From Roseateles noduli (GTDB taxonomy: Bacteria; Pseudomonadota; Gammaproteobacteria; Burkholderiales; Burkholderiaceae_C), in the NCBI GenBank assembly GCA_002205125.1, contig NIOE01000010.1:124001-188000 (forward strand): a stretch of 64,000 nt of DNA. The letters are read 5' to 3'. A program made the position numbers and the translations under genes. The notes under the pieces are model-generated. The model saw nothing but the letters and a program-made list of their open reading frames with translations. It made no database searches and was not told the DNA's origin. This document shows positions 25,002-33,057 of this stretch, piece after piece; position 1 is the first letter of the stretch, and every line of letters starts with the position of its first letter.

Positions 25002-26201
25002 ATGAGTATCCAAGTCGAGGCGGCCGGCGAGATGCTGGTGGGCGCCGCCGTTGCTCAGGAGATCGCCGGCGGCAACGGGGAAGGGGCGGGGGGCGATGCC
25101 TCCAAGCATGCGCACGGGGCCTGCGCCAACTGCGCCGCGCCGCTGCAAGGCGCGTTCTGCCACCGCTGCGGCCAGGCCGCCCACGTCCACCGCTCGCTGG
25201 CGCATCTGGTGGAGGAGTTCCTCCACGGCATTCTTCATTTCGAGACCAAGGCCTGGCGCACCTTGCCGATGCTGATGCTGAGGCCGGGCAAGTTGACCCG
25301 CGAGTACATCGACGGCCGACGCGTCCGTTACGTCTCGCCGCTGGCGCTGCTGCTGTTCCTGCTTTTCGTGATGTTCCTCGTGTTCTCGCTGACCAGCCCG
25401 ACCGTGACGGTGGGGGGAAGTCTGAACTCGGCTCAGCTCGACAAGCTGGACCAGACGTTGGAGGCCAGTCGCGCAAAGCTGGGCGAACTGGAGGCGCAAC
25501 TGGCCGCATTGCCGGCGAGTGATGCGTCGCGCCGCCGCGTCGAGTCGGCTATTGCCGAGCAACGGATGGAGGTCGCGGGGATCGAGCAGGCGCAGCTGTT
25601 CCTGGATCCTCAGCAAGCCGCGAAGAATCCCGAGGCCGCGCGGGCCGCCGCGCAGCAGGTGCGAGCCTCGCTCGCGCGTTATCTGCCGTGGCTGTCCGCG
25701 CCCGGCATCGACGGCAGGATCGACCGCGCGCTGAGCAAGGCGGAAGGGCCGATGCTGCAGATCGAAGGCACGTCAGGGATGCCGGTCTTCGAGCGCAAGC
25801 TCAAGCATGCGATGGAGAACAAGGAACTGGCGCTCTACAAGATCAAGGGCGCGGCGGCCAAGTTCGCGTTCCTGCTGATGCCGATCTCGCTGCCGTTCCT
25901 CTGGCTGCTGCTGGTGACGCGGCGGCGATTCGGCATGTTCGACCATGCGGTGTTCTCGCTGTACTCGTTGTCGGCCATGGCGCTGCTGATGAGCGCGGTG
26001 GCGATCTGCGGGTACTTCGGATTCGCGGGCGTGGCGGTCCTGCTGGCGACGGTGGTGCCGCCGCTGCACATGTTCGCGCAACTGCGCGGGACGTATGCGC
26101 TCGGTGTTGGTGCTGCGGCGTGGCGCACGGTGGCGCTGCTCTTCATCGCAGGAGGCGCGATTCTCGTCTACAGCCTGATGATCGTGCTGGTGAGCATGTG
26201 A
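25002..26201 (+). CDS. DUF3667 zinc-ribbon membrane protein
   Basis: 399 residues from the ATG at 25002 with AGGGGAG just upstream. It has an N-terminal zinc ribbon CANCAAPLQGAFCHRCGQ (residues about 42-59), then the DUF3667 core (HLVEEFLHGILHFETKAWRTLPMLMLRPGKLTREYIDGRR.RYVSPLALLLFLLF), a coiled-coil insert (about 140-185) and three or four C-terminal transmembrane helices. Family function is unknown. It heads a tightly packed run of small genes. Confidence 0.85.
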   Translation: MSIQVEAAGEMLVGAAVAQEIAGGNGEGAGGDASKHAHGACANCAAPLQGAFCHRCGQAAHVHRSLAHLVEEFLHGILHFETKAWRTLPMLMLRPGKLTREYIDGRRVRYVSPLALLLFLLFVMFLVFSLTSPTVTVGGSLNSAQLDKLDQTLEASRAKLGELEAQLAALPASDASRRRVESAIAEQRMEVAGIEQAQLFLDPQQAAKNPEAARAAAQQVRASLARYLPWLSAPGIDGRIDRALSKAEGPMLQIEGTSGMPVFERKLKHAMENKELALYKIKGAAAKFAFLLMPISLPFLWLLLVTRRRFGMFDHAVFSLYSLSAMALLMSAVAICGYFGFAGVAVLLATVVPPLHMFAQLRGTYALGVGAAAWRTVALLFIAGGAILVYSLMIVLVSM

Positions 26202-26206
26202 GCGAG

Positions 26207-26518
26207 ATGACGCACCTGCAAGTGCTGCTCGTTTCGACGATCGCTTGGTGGCTCGCGCCGGTGGCGACCGCCCTTGAATACCGGTCGCGCAATCATCCTG
26301 GCGGGGTCTCGATCTTCCCGGCACCGTTCATGCCGTTTGTGTTCTGGGGGCTGGCGTATGTCTTTCATCGGGCTCATCTGCAGTCAGGCGTGACTGCGAT
26401 GGGCGTTCTGCACCTTCCGTTCCTGGCTTGGATGATCGGCAGCATGGCCCTCTCGGGGTGGATCATCTATCGCGAAGGCAAGGCCAAATCCATGCGGAGG
26501 CAAGATGGCGAAGGTTGA
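26207..26518 (+). CDS. Small polytopic membrane protein downstream of DUF3667
   Basis: 103 residues from the ATG at 26207, 5 nt after the DUF3667 stop; an in-frame GTG at 26198 overlaps that stop (GTGA) and may be the real start. Three hydrophobic helices (VLLVSTIAWWLAPVATAL, FMPFVFWGLAYVF, LPFLAWMIGSMALSGWIIY). No recognised family. Its 3' end overlaps the next small gene by 14 nt. Confidence 0.65.
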   Translation: MTHLQVLLVSTIAWWLAPVATALEYRSRNHPGGVSIFPAPFMPFVFWGLAYVFHRAHLQSGVTAMGVLHLPFLAWMIGSMALSGWIIYREGKAKSMRRQDGEG

Positions 26519-26615
26519 AGGCCGATTCGCCTATCGACTCTCGCAGCGAAAGCAGTTCGTGATCGCGTGCGAGATCGTGGAAGGCACGTTGGCCGTCGGA
26601 GTGCGCGACGAATGA
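26505..26615 (+). CDS. Very short ORF (36 aa), beta-barrel fragment
   Basis: ATG at 26505 has a perfect CGGAGG four bases upstream, and the stop overlaps the next ATG (ATGA). The sequence MAKVEGRFAYRLSQRKQFV...EGTLAVG resembles the start of a translation-factor domain-2 beta-barrel (as in EF-Tu), then stops abruptly after VRDE. It may be a truncated remnant kept for translational coupling, or a genuine microprotein. Confidence 0.5.
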   Translation: MAKVEGRFAYRLSQRKQFVIACEIVEGTLAVGVRDE

Positions 26616-26929
26616 GCATCGACGTCGGGAGGATCACGCGACTTCTCACGATGCACGCCCACCTGCGATCTGCGGCCGGTTACCTGGGCATGCCCACTCC
26701 CCAGCACATTCCGGAGCAAGTGCAATTGGCGCAGACATTGGAGCTGCTATCGGAGCCTGCGCTGATCGCGTGGATGACCGAGCTCGCTCAAACGGGCGCC
26801 GCGGGGAAACCGAAGGCAGCGTTCTGGCGAATCCTTGAGCAGGCGGCTGAGGTGGTGGGGTTGCAGGAGCGGGCGGTTGAATACCGTGCTCAGTTCTTGA
26901 GAGTGGTCGCGGCCAAGGATGGTGGGTGA
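26612..26929 (+). CDS. Small helical hypothetical protein
   Basis: 105 residues from the ATG at 26612, which overlaps the 36-codon ORF stop as ATGA. All-helical and soluble (RITRLLTMHAHLRSAAGYLGMP, QVQLAQTLELLSEPALIAWMTEL, AFWRILEQAAEVVGLQERAVEYR). No family recognised. It closes the DUF3667 gene run. Confidence 0.6.
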   Translation: MSIDVGRITRLLTMHAHLRSAAGYLGMPTPQHIPEQVQLAQTLELLSEPALIAWMTELAQTGAAGKPKAAFWRILEQAAEVVGLQERAVEYRAQFLRVVAAKDGG

Positions 26930-27021
26930 GGACGGGATGCTCCTCGTCCGGCCGAATCAGTGTCGACCGCTTCAGGCTGAAAGCGGACTGCGAACAGGCC
27001 CTTGCGGCGGCAGTGACGGCT

Positions 27022-27366
27022 CTATGAGTCGGAGTCCGGCCACCCATGGTGCAGGTAGTCAAGCTGGTTCTGGTCTGCATCGAAGATGCCCAGCCAATGG
27101 CGAACACCGGCGGCAGCCAGCGCTCTGGAGACCAGCGTTGCATCTCTGGCAAGGACATCCGGACGCGATGCCGTGCCGTCCAACGTCCATGTTCCCGCAG
27201 GCTGCCAATCTTCGAAGAGAAAGCGCTCACAGTCCGTCGCCTTGAGGTTGTAGCGTCCCTTCGACACTTTCAGACCTTGCAGTGCGAGCAGCGCCACCAT
27301 CTCATCTTGGTCAGGGCATTCGACGCACTGCCCATACGCAAATGTCCGTTGGTTGTCGAGATTCAA
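27022..27366 (-). CDS. Hypothetical protein with probable TTG start
   Basis: 114 residues from the TTG at 27366, chosen because AGGAG lies 7 nt upstream; ATG codons further upstream lack a site. It has a CVECPD element, then EMVALLALQGLKVSKGRYNLKATDCERFLFEDW and GVRHWLGIFDADQNQLDYLHHGW. No signal or membrane helix. Not recognised. Confidence 0.6.
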   Translation of the reverse strand: MNLDNQRTFAYGQCVECPDQDEMVALLALQGLKVSKGRYNLKATDCERFLFEDWQPAGTWTLDGTASRPDVLARDATLVSRALAAAGVRHWLGIFDADQNQLDYLHHGWPDSDS

Positions 27367-27545
27367 CGATGTTCTCCTGGACGCCTGGCCCTGTAAGGCC
27401 AATCTGATTTCGCTGCGATTCGGCTGCGGCTTCACGCTGGAAGCGGTCTCTGCCGCCGTGTGGAATTTCGCCCGCCGCTGCCGTGGCGCACGTGCTCAAA
27501 TGGCCGACAAAGGTTGAATGACTACTGCCCAGGTAGCGTAGAAAT

Positions 27546-27983
27546 ATGCGAACACTCCTTGTTGCCCCATGTCTTGCCCTGCTCTTGGCAGGGTGCGGCG
27601 CTCTAAGGTCTCCAACAATTGGTACATCCGCGGTTGTGAGTGCCATCCCGCAGGGATGCCGCCTGCGGGTTGAAGGGCAGTTCCCGGACATGGCGCATGA
27701 CCCCATCGGTCTCCTCTTCAGCGGAAGAAGCAAGCTCTATGGGTACATCGACGTGCCCTCGCTGCACGGAAACTACGATGGAGCCCAGGTTCGAGTCCAA
27801 TATCAACCAGAGAATGGCTCCCCGTGGGGAGGTAACAATCCGCTGAAGGGGCAGGCTGCTTTCACCGAAGGCCGGGTTTCAATTTCTCTGGTTCATGTCA
27901 TCGCGGGGCAAAAAGACGATTCGATGATGTTCAACGGTACCCACACGCTTGTCGGGACGGATTCGTGCAAGGCACCCGCATAG
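27546..27983 (+). CDS. Small lipoprotein
   Basis: 145 residues with a short signal and lipobox LLAGC (Cys17). The mature beta-rich domain contains CRLRVEGQFPDMAHDPIGLLFSG, YGYIDVPSLHGNYDGAQVRVQYQPE and a C-terminal Cys that could pair with the internal Cys. The coding sequence is visibly less GC-rich than the window average. No family recognised; alone on the plus strand between two minus-strand orphans. Confidence 0.65.
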   Translation: MRTLLVAPCLALLLAGCGALRSPTIGTSAVVSAIPQGCRLRVEGQFPDMAHDPIGLLFSGRSKLYGYIDVPSLHGNYDGAQVRVQYQPENGSPWGGNNPLKGQAAFTEGRVSISLVHVIAGQKDDSMMFNGTHTLVGTDSCKAPA

Positions 27984-28046
27984 TCCTCGACAGTGTCGGC
28001 GGCCTCGCCGCACTGAGCTTTGCTAACTGTCGCGACTGGCCTCCGC

Positions 28047-28448
28047 TTACCTGTGCGAATCGGCCGCAGCGACCGGCCAGTTAAGCGGCCGTCCGGCTCG
28101 AACGAAGTCCAAGTATTCGTCTTGCCCGACTCCGAGATTTGTCCAACGATCAGGATTGGCGCCCAATATTCTTTCGGCTGTTGCGAGCGCTGCATCTGCA
28201 TCGCCAAACTTGCCAGCTGATTCACGAGGGCCGTCCAGTTCCGAACAGTGGAAGTCGTAGATGTCAACGAAATCCTCTGCTCCAATGTCTTGAACATCGA
28301 ACACCCACAGCTCAACATCACCCGCGGTCGGGCGGAGTTCAACATGACGAATGGAGCCTGCAATTCCTGGCGACTGACCAAGAAACTGCTCGACTGACTT
28401 GCCGCGTCTCAGGACTGATGGGATGTCACGGGTCGGTAGATGTCTCAC
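28047..28448 (-). CDS. Hypothetical protein, immunity-like size and composition
   Basis: 133 residues from a GTG at 28448 with GAGGA six bases upstream. Acidic and soluble, with HVELRPTAGDVELWVFDVQDIGAEDFVDIYDFH and LDFVRAGRPLNWPV. Its small acidic nature and lone position among orphan genes resemble polymorphic-toxin immunity proteins, but no motif proves this. Lower GC than its flanks. Confidence 0.6.
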   Translation of the reverse strand: MRHLPTRDIPSVLRRGKSVEQFLGQSPGIAGSIRHVELRPTAGDVELWVFDVQDIGAEDFVDIYDFHCSELDGPRESAGKFGDADAALATAERILGANPDRWTNLGVGQDEYLDFVRAGRPLNWPVAAADSHR

Positions 28449-28616
28449 GAGGTTTCCTCAGTGGGAGGGTGAGTCTAAGCCGGTCGTCTGGACGTCCGCT
28501 TCCGCTGCAAAGCGGATGTCGGTTTCTGGCTGAGCCTGTATGCGCCGCTGCAGAACCGGACGTTCGGCATCTTGCTGGGTCTCCGGCCTGGATCCGCCAG
28601 CGGCGCAGCACTGGTG

Positions 28617-30419
28617 TCAGTCGTCGAAGTCTTCGAACGGCCCTTCACGCGTATCCCAGTCTTTCCCTTCGCGGGCAACGGCAGCATCCTTCGGAGAAAT
28701 CGTTTCCAGCGACGGCAGCAACTCCTTGAAGGTTTCCTTGCACAGGTCCAGTCGATAGATCCGGTCGTCGATCTGGCTGAATTCGCTGTATTGCGCGATC
28801 CGTTTCAGCGCCAGTCCCGCGTCCTCCGGAAACGCTCGCGCTTTGCCCGCGAATTCATGTCGAAACAGAAGGTGGTGTTTGCGGATCAGGCTTTCATGCG
28901 GCGCATTGCGGATCAGGCTGCCGCGATCCCGCAGCGATCGCTCCGGGTGGTCGGTCGAACGCCGCGCGACCAGTTCGTCCAAGCCCGCGTCGACGATCCG
29001 GTATATCGTGTGGTCGGCTGGCGCCGGCAGGCGCCAGTTCCGTCCGCTCAACATCGAATCGTCCAGCCGCTCTACGGTGTTCTCGAGAAATTCGATGAGC
29101 GAAGAGCCGCCGGCAAAAGGCAGACCGTCGGTTTTGCTCAGAAGCTCCTGCGCGCGTCGACCCAGCCAGGCAACGGCCTCCAGGCCGAGCGCGCTGTCGG
29201 CGGGCTCGTACAGGGCGACGTTCATCCACCCATTGACTTCAAGATGCCGGTCCGCCGGCGCCAAGTTCCGCAGCAGCTCGGCCGTCCGTCGCGGCAGCAG
29301 GGGCCAGTAGAACTTCGATGGGTCGCCGTCGCGGAACAGAGCACGCAATGCCGACAAGGCCGCGTTCGGTGACAACGCGCCGTCGGCCAGCACCCACTCG
29401 GCGAGCGTCTCGCCCGCCTCATCAAGAATGCGCCGAATGTCTCGTGCAGCATCGTCTTCCGTGGCGGCCCGCTCGACGGTGGACCTGCTGCTGAACAGCG
29501 ATCGTTGCATCAGCGTCGCCGCGGCTTCCGGCCGAGAGACAAACAGCGCCGTCGCCAGTTCCTGGCTCAGCATCGGTTCCCCGAACAGATCCATGTCACT
29601 CAAGGGATAGGCCGTCGTGTTCTGATCGCTCATCTCGTCGTAGGCCGTACCTGCACCAGCGGGATCTTCCTGGATACGCGCCAGCAGCAGATGCCACCTC
29701 AACAGTCCCAGGTCGCGTGGGCGGTGAAGGGGCGTCGAGAACTCCGTGGACCACTGCGAGCAGCGCAGCAGCGCGGCGAGCCGATTGGCAGCCGGAGACC
29801 TGCGGTCCCTCGCGCATTCAGCAGTGAGCGCGACCAACCCCTTCGCGAAGTCGGAATCGGGACCACCCCGTGGGTGTCCGACGCCCACATGCAACGGGAG
29901 CGTCCGCAGCACGTGGACGGCGCCCATCGCCGCCTCGGGGGAAGCCTCGCGCAACGCTGCCTGGACATGCCGGAAAAATCGCTCCTGGGCGAACCTGCTG
30001 CGGCGTGCTTCCCATCGGTCGATCAGGTCGCCGATGGTCGCCAAGCCACGAACGAGCGCGCCCGGCGGCTTTTCCGCCTCCTGCTTGAGCGCCAGCCGCA
30101 GCAGCGGGAGGAATATCTCAGCGCTGCGGATCCGCTGGGCGCGGCTGAACACATTGGGACGCGTGAGCAGTTCCGGATCGTTCCGCTCGTACCAACGCGC
30201 CCACGCGACGAGCAGGTGCTGCTCCTGCGGCGTGCAGGCGGTGAAGAGGCGATCTCGCCGGGCAATGAAGGTGTCGCGTTCATTGCCGGCCAGTTCGCGG
30301 CGCGGAAGGAAGGCGAAGGGCGGTAGTTTTGGCTGGGACAAGGGCGAGGGGATCGGTGGTGGTCGGGCGCCTTGCGCGGCGTCTCTCTCTATTGTTATCG
30401 GGTCCCGGACGGAAGCCAC
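28617..30419 (-). CDS. Large hypothetical helical protein (600 aa)
   Basis: Starts at a GTG at 30419 with AGGTGA nearby. No signal peptide or membrane helix; predominantly helical with ARM/HEAT-like character (EIFLPLLRLALKQEAEKPPGALVRGLATIGDLIDRW, AAMGAVHVLRTLPLH, AARDIRRILDEAGETLAEWVL, AALSALRALFRDG). The C-terminus is acidic (EGPFEDFDD). No catalytic motif was recognised. It could be a scaffold or a component of an unknown system; no partner is obvious beyond the small gene upstream. Confidence 0.7.
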   Translation of the reverse strand: MASVRDPITIERDAAQGARPPPIPSPLSQPKLPPFAFLPRRELAGNERDTFIARRDRLFTACTPQEQHLLVAWARWYERNDPELLTRPNVFSRAQRIRSAEIFLPLLRLALKQEAEKPPGALVRGLATIGDLIDRWEARRSRFAQERFFRHVQAALREASPEAAMGAVHVLRTLPLHVGVGHPRGGPDSDFAKGLVALTAECARDRRSPAANRLAALLRCSQWSTEFSTPLHRPRDLGLLRWHLLLARIQEDPAGAGTAYDEMSDQNTTAYPLSDMDLFGEPMLSQELATALFVSRPEAAATLMQRSLFSSRSTVERAATEDDAARDIRRILDEAGETLAEWVLADGALSPNAALSALRALFRDGDPSKFYWPLLPRRTAELLRNLAPADRHLEVNGWMNVALYEPADSALGLEAVAWLGRRAQELLSKTDGLPFAGGSSLIEFLENTVERLDDSMLSGRNWRLPAPADHTIYRIVDAGLDELVARRSTDHPERSLRDRGSLIRNAPHESLIRKHHLLFRHEFAGKARAFPEDAGLALKRIAQYSEFSQIDDRIYRLDLCKETFKELLPSLETISPKDAAVAREGKDWDTREGPFEDFDD

Positions 30420-30452
30420 TTCTCACCTGCCGCGGTCGACGCCGTGCAGTGC

Positions 30453-30827
30453 TCACACCAGATCTGTGGGGGCCAGCACCAGCCCCTCCTTGCCTCGAAA
30501 AATGACGCCTAGAGTCCCCGCGATGGCGTCGAAGCTGTCCGATTCCGGATGGAACGCAATCGTGTACTCCAAATGCCCGTCGAGCGACCGAGCCGCCGAG
30601 CTATCCACGCGCACGCAAAGGCGGTTGGGCTCCAGACGGGCGACCAGGACCTCACACTCGTGCGTCAGCTGGTCGGACACCATCAACTGGATCTTGTCGG
30701 CATCAGCTGCCCGAGACAGCGAGAACCAGTACGCGCCCTCAGCATCTCGAACCCAGATGTGCGCCATGCCTTCGTACTCTTGGTCCTCGATGCGTGCGAA
30801 CACGACGCCAGTCACGAGCTTTGCCAT
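30453..30827 (-). CDS. Hypothetical beta-rich protein
   Basis: 124 residues, GGAG seven bases before the ATG. Mostly alternating beta strands (KLVTGVVFARI, AHIWVRDAEGAYWFSLS, HECEVLVARLEPNRLCVRVD, GVIFRGKEGLVLAP). No family recognised. It is 33 nt upstream of the 600-residue gene on the same strand and may be co-transcribed with it. Confidence 0.6.
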   Translation of the reverse strand: MAKLVTGVVFARIEDQEYEGMAHIWVRDAEGAYWFSLSRAADADKIQLMVSDQLTHECEVLVARLEPNRLCVRVDSSAARSLDGHLEYTIAFHPESDSFDAIAGTLGVIFRGKEGLVLAPTDLV

Positions 30828-31042
30828 TCAAACTCCAGTGCTTGTTGTCGAGCAGCCTAACGCGACTTGTCGCCCCAAGCCGACCGGTCCAGGCGTGTAG
30901 AAAGCGAACAGATGGCTTTCATGCGGCCAGGATATTCGATGAACGTTGCAGCGCTAATGAGCGTAGAGACCAAGTCTGTTGAAGCGGATCGGATCAACAA
31001 GGGAAATCGGAGATTGTGAGCGTGACACCTTTGCCGGCCGGG

Positions 31043-31441
31043 TCACGGTCGGCAACCCAGGAACTCACGCGAGGTCAAGGCTTCCTCCCACTTCATCTCC
31101 TCCTTCGCCTTCACTGCAAGCGAACGGATCAGACTCCAGGAGTCGCCCGTGAAGATCTGCGAATCGAAGCAATCGCATGGCACGTCCAAGGCGGCTTGAA
31201 TCCGGTCGAGCGACGCCATCAGCGATGGCGGGTAGAGCGCCTCGCAGTGCCACTCGTAGTCTTCCCTGGACGACCGGTAGTCCGATGCCAATTCGCAGTA
31301 TGGGCATCCGGAGTACAGGTCGGCCTGAATCTCCGCCGGGGACGCCAGCGCTTCCAGGATGTCGCCCAGGCGGAAATACGCCTGCAGCCGCCGCGGCTCG
31401 TCGAAGTTGTCCCACTCCCAGAGAACGCTGAAGAGATCCAT
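31043..31441 (-). CDS. Hypothetical small acidic protein
   Basis: 132 residues, acidic and Trp/Tyr-rich (LFSVLWEWDNFDEPRRLQAYFRLGDIL). It has a CPYC pair near residue 46 and CDCFD near 91 that could bind metal or form a redox site. No good ribosome site is visible before the ATG at 31441, so the start is uncertain. Not recognised. Confidence 0.5.
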   Translation of the reverse strand: MDLFSVLWEWDNFDEPRRLQAYFRLGDILEALASPAEIQADLYSGCPYCELASDYRSSREDYEWHCEALYPPSLMASLDRIQAALDVPCDCFDSQIFTGDSWSLIRSLAVKAKEEMKWEEALTSREFLGCRP

Positions 31442-31820
31442 GAGATGGCCGCAGTGGCGTGAATCGAACTTCGTGGATCTTAGTGGCCGGCGACTCCGCC
31501 CTCGACATCGGGTGTAACAGTCCGGCCAGCAGGCAAGTCCTGGCCCTCTCCATCACCGCGAGAAGCGCAGCACCGACCTCGTCGGGCAACACGGTGAAAG
31601 GGTTGCTGCGCAAAGGGCTGGGAATGCCAGGAATGCTGGGGGTGGTGGAGCGCGCCGTGGATGAGGATCTCAGGAAGGTGGTGGCTTGAGCGCGAGTGCT
31701 GCGGCAGCGAGGTGACAGCCATGGCTGAGCACCTCGCATCCAGGGCCAATGCTCAGGCATGCAGTGACAGGTCACGCTGGTGCGCGAAGATGACCATTCC
31801 GCCTCGATGTAGCCGGGTCT
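31442..31820. other. Gap without a convincing gene
   Basis: About 380 bases between two orphan genes. Short open frames exist on both strands (for example 31459-31689 plus), but they lack ribosome sites and have non-typical composition. It may hold gene remnants; I see no repeat, RNA gene or promoter I can defend. Confidence 0.4.
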
Positions 31821-32390
31821 TCAGGTTTGCCCGATTCCGACCTCGGAGGAAAGCTCTGCTCGGGTCCGCCACCCTCGCTTCTCGATGGTCCGCACGTTCG
31901 GCTCGGGCAGAAGAGAGCGCAGGTACGTCGCCAGCAATGGCAGCTCCTTGTCATCCGGACTGCCCAGGAACTCACTGACCGTCACCAGATTCCCATAGCT
32001 TCGCGCGTACTTGGACGGCGTGTCGTCCACGGCAATGATGGAACTCATTGCGTAGCCTTGCCGCTTGAGCTTGCTGAGGTTCTTGATGGTCGTGTAGTTC
32101 CCGGTCGTCCAATCGCGCGCGGTGGTGCAGCGCTGGCTCGACCACACGAACTTCAAGTCGCCCGGTTTGAACAGCTGCTCAAGGACAGCCTCTGCGTAGA
32201 TCTCCCCGGACGCCGTCCACACGGCCACATCAAAGTCCTTCAGCATTGCCGCTAGGAACATCGACAGATGTGGCCGCCGGTACACGAAGTACGGGCCGAC
32301 GCGGAAATCCTCCGGATGCTCAAGCTCAAACTCCGTCGCGTGGACGAGCGTTTCATCGAGGTCCAGAACAAGGAGCTTTCTAGGCGACAT
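31821..32390 (-). CDS. NIF/FCP1-type HAD phosphatase
   Basis: 189 residues with all HAD motifs: LVLDLDETLVHA (motif I, nucleophile and acid Asp), VAVWTASGEIYAEAVL (motif II Thr), a Lys in the NYTTIKNLSKLK region (motif III) and IIAVDDTPSKY (motif IV). The pattern DLDETL...RPH...WTAS...DDTP is the NLI-interacting-factor/FCP1 phosphatase family, best known for eukaryotic RNA polymerase II CTD phosphatases and also found sporadically in bacteria. Substrate here is unknown, probably a phosphoprotein or small phosphoester. Lower GC than flanking genes, which with the odd family hints at transfer. Confidence 0.85.
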   Translation of the reverse strand: MSPRKLLVLDLDETLVHATEFELEHPEDFRVGPYFVYRRPHLSMFLAAMLKDFDVAVWTASGEIYAEAVLEQLFKPGDLKFVWSSQRCTTARDWTTGNYTTIKNLSKLKRQGYAMSSIIAVDDTPSKYARSYGNLVTVSEFLGSPDDKELPLLATYLRSLLPEPNVRTIEKRGWRTRAELSSEVGIGQT

Positions 32391-32643
32391 ACAAGCGAGC
32401 GTGTGCGTTTCGAGCTTGGAGCGGGGCCGTTTTGGACGAGCTTATCAGCCTCGGGCTCAGCGATCGCTGCACAGCGCGCTCATTGGTCAAGGCCGGAGAA
32501 CGACATCGCAATTGCCCTGACAAGCCCTGACCCTCCAAAGTGGGAGTCCATCCCCTGCATCTTCTCTAAGGAATGGATTGCCCGTGCCCGCCACGGCTGT
32601 GGTGAGCGCTTGGTCGCCAACCTTCCGATTGGCCTCGACGCAC

Positions 32644-32982
32644 TCATTCGTCTCGCAGCACAAGCTCGTACTTGGTCCGAAGGCGGATCGCAAAGAACAG
32701 CTCGGCGCCCAAGCAAAGTGCAGTGAGCGCCAGTACCAGGACACTCGCGGCGAGAGGGATTCCGAAAGGTGAGAGCTTGGTGAAGACGGGGCCAGCCAGC
32801 AGAGCCAAGGGCGCAACGAACGCGAGAGTGGCGAGCACCATCTTCCAGCCGCTCGGCCTGTAGACCAATCGAGCCCTGCAATGTGGACATCTGATCCGGT
32901 TTGGCATTGAGGCCCGGATGATGGACCAGACGCCGATGTCCTTGTCGCACTTTGGGCAATGTGTGGAGTTCATGTCTTTCAT
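32644..32982 (-). CDS. Zinc-ribbon protein with two membrane helices
   Basis: 112 residues (or 109 from a second ATG at 32973). The N-terminal zinc ribbon CPKCDKDIGVW...CPHCRARLVY is followed by two transmembrane helices (VLATLAFVAPLALLAGPVF and IPLAASVLVLALTALCLGAELFF). No named family recognised. Convergent context with nothing obvious; stands alone. Confidence 0.65.
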   Translation of the reverse strand: MKDMNSTHCPKCDKDIGVWSIIRASMPNRIRCPHCRARLVYRPSGWKMVLATLAFVAPLALLAGPVFTKLSPFGIPLAASVLVLALTALCLGAELFFAIRLRTKYELVLRDE

Positions 32983-33057
32983 GGCCGGCGGATCGGCGTG
33001 TACTCCGGAGTTGTCTCGTGTTCCATGGCGGTCAGCTTATTCCGGAGTCTGCGCCCA

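Noticed and set aside
31445-31475. Similarity to a tRNA T-arm (GTTCGATTC on the minus strand)
   Set aside because: No acceptor, D-arm or anticodon arm can be built around it.
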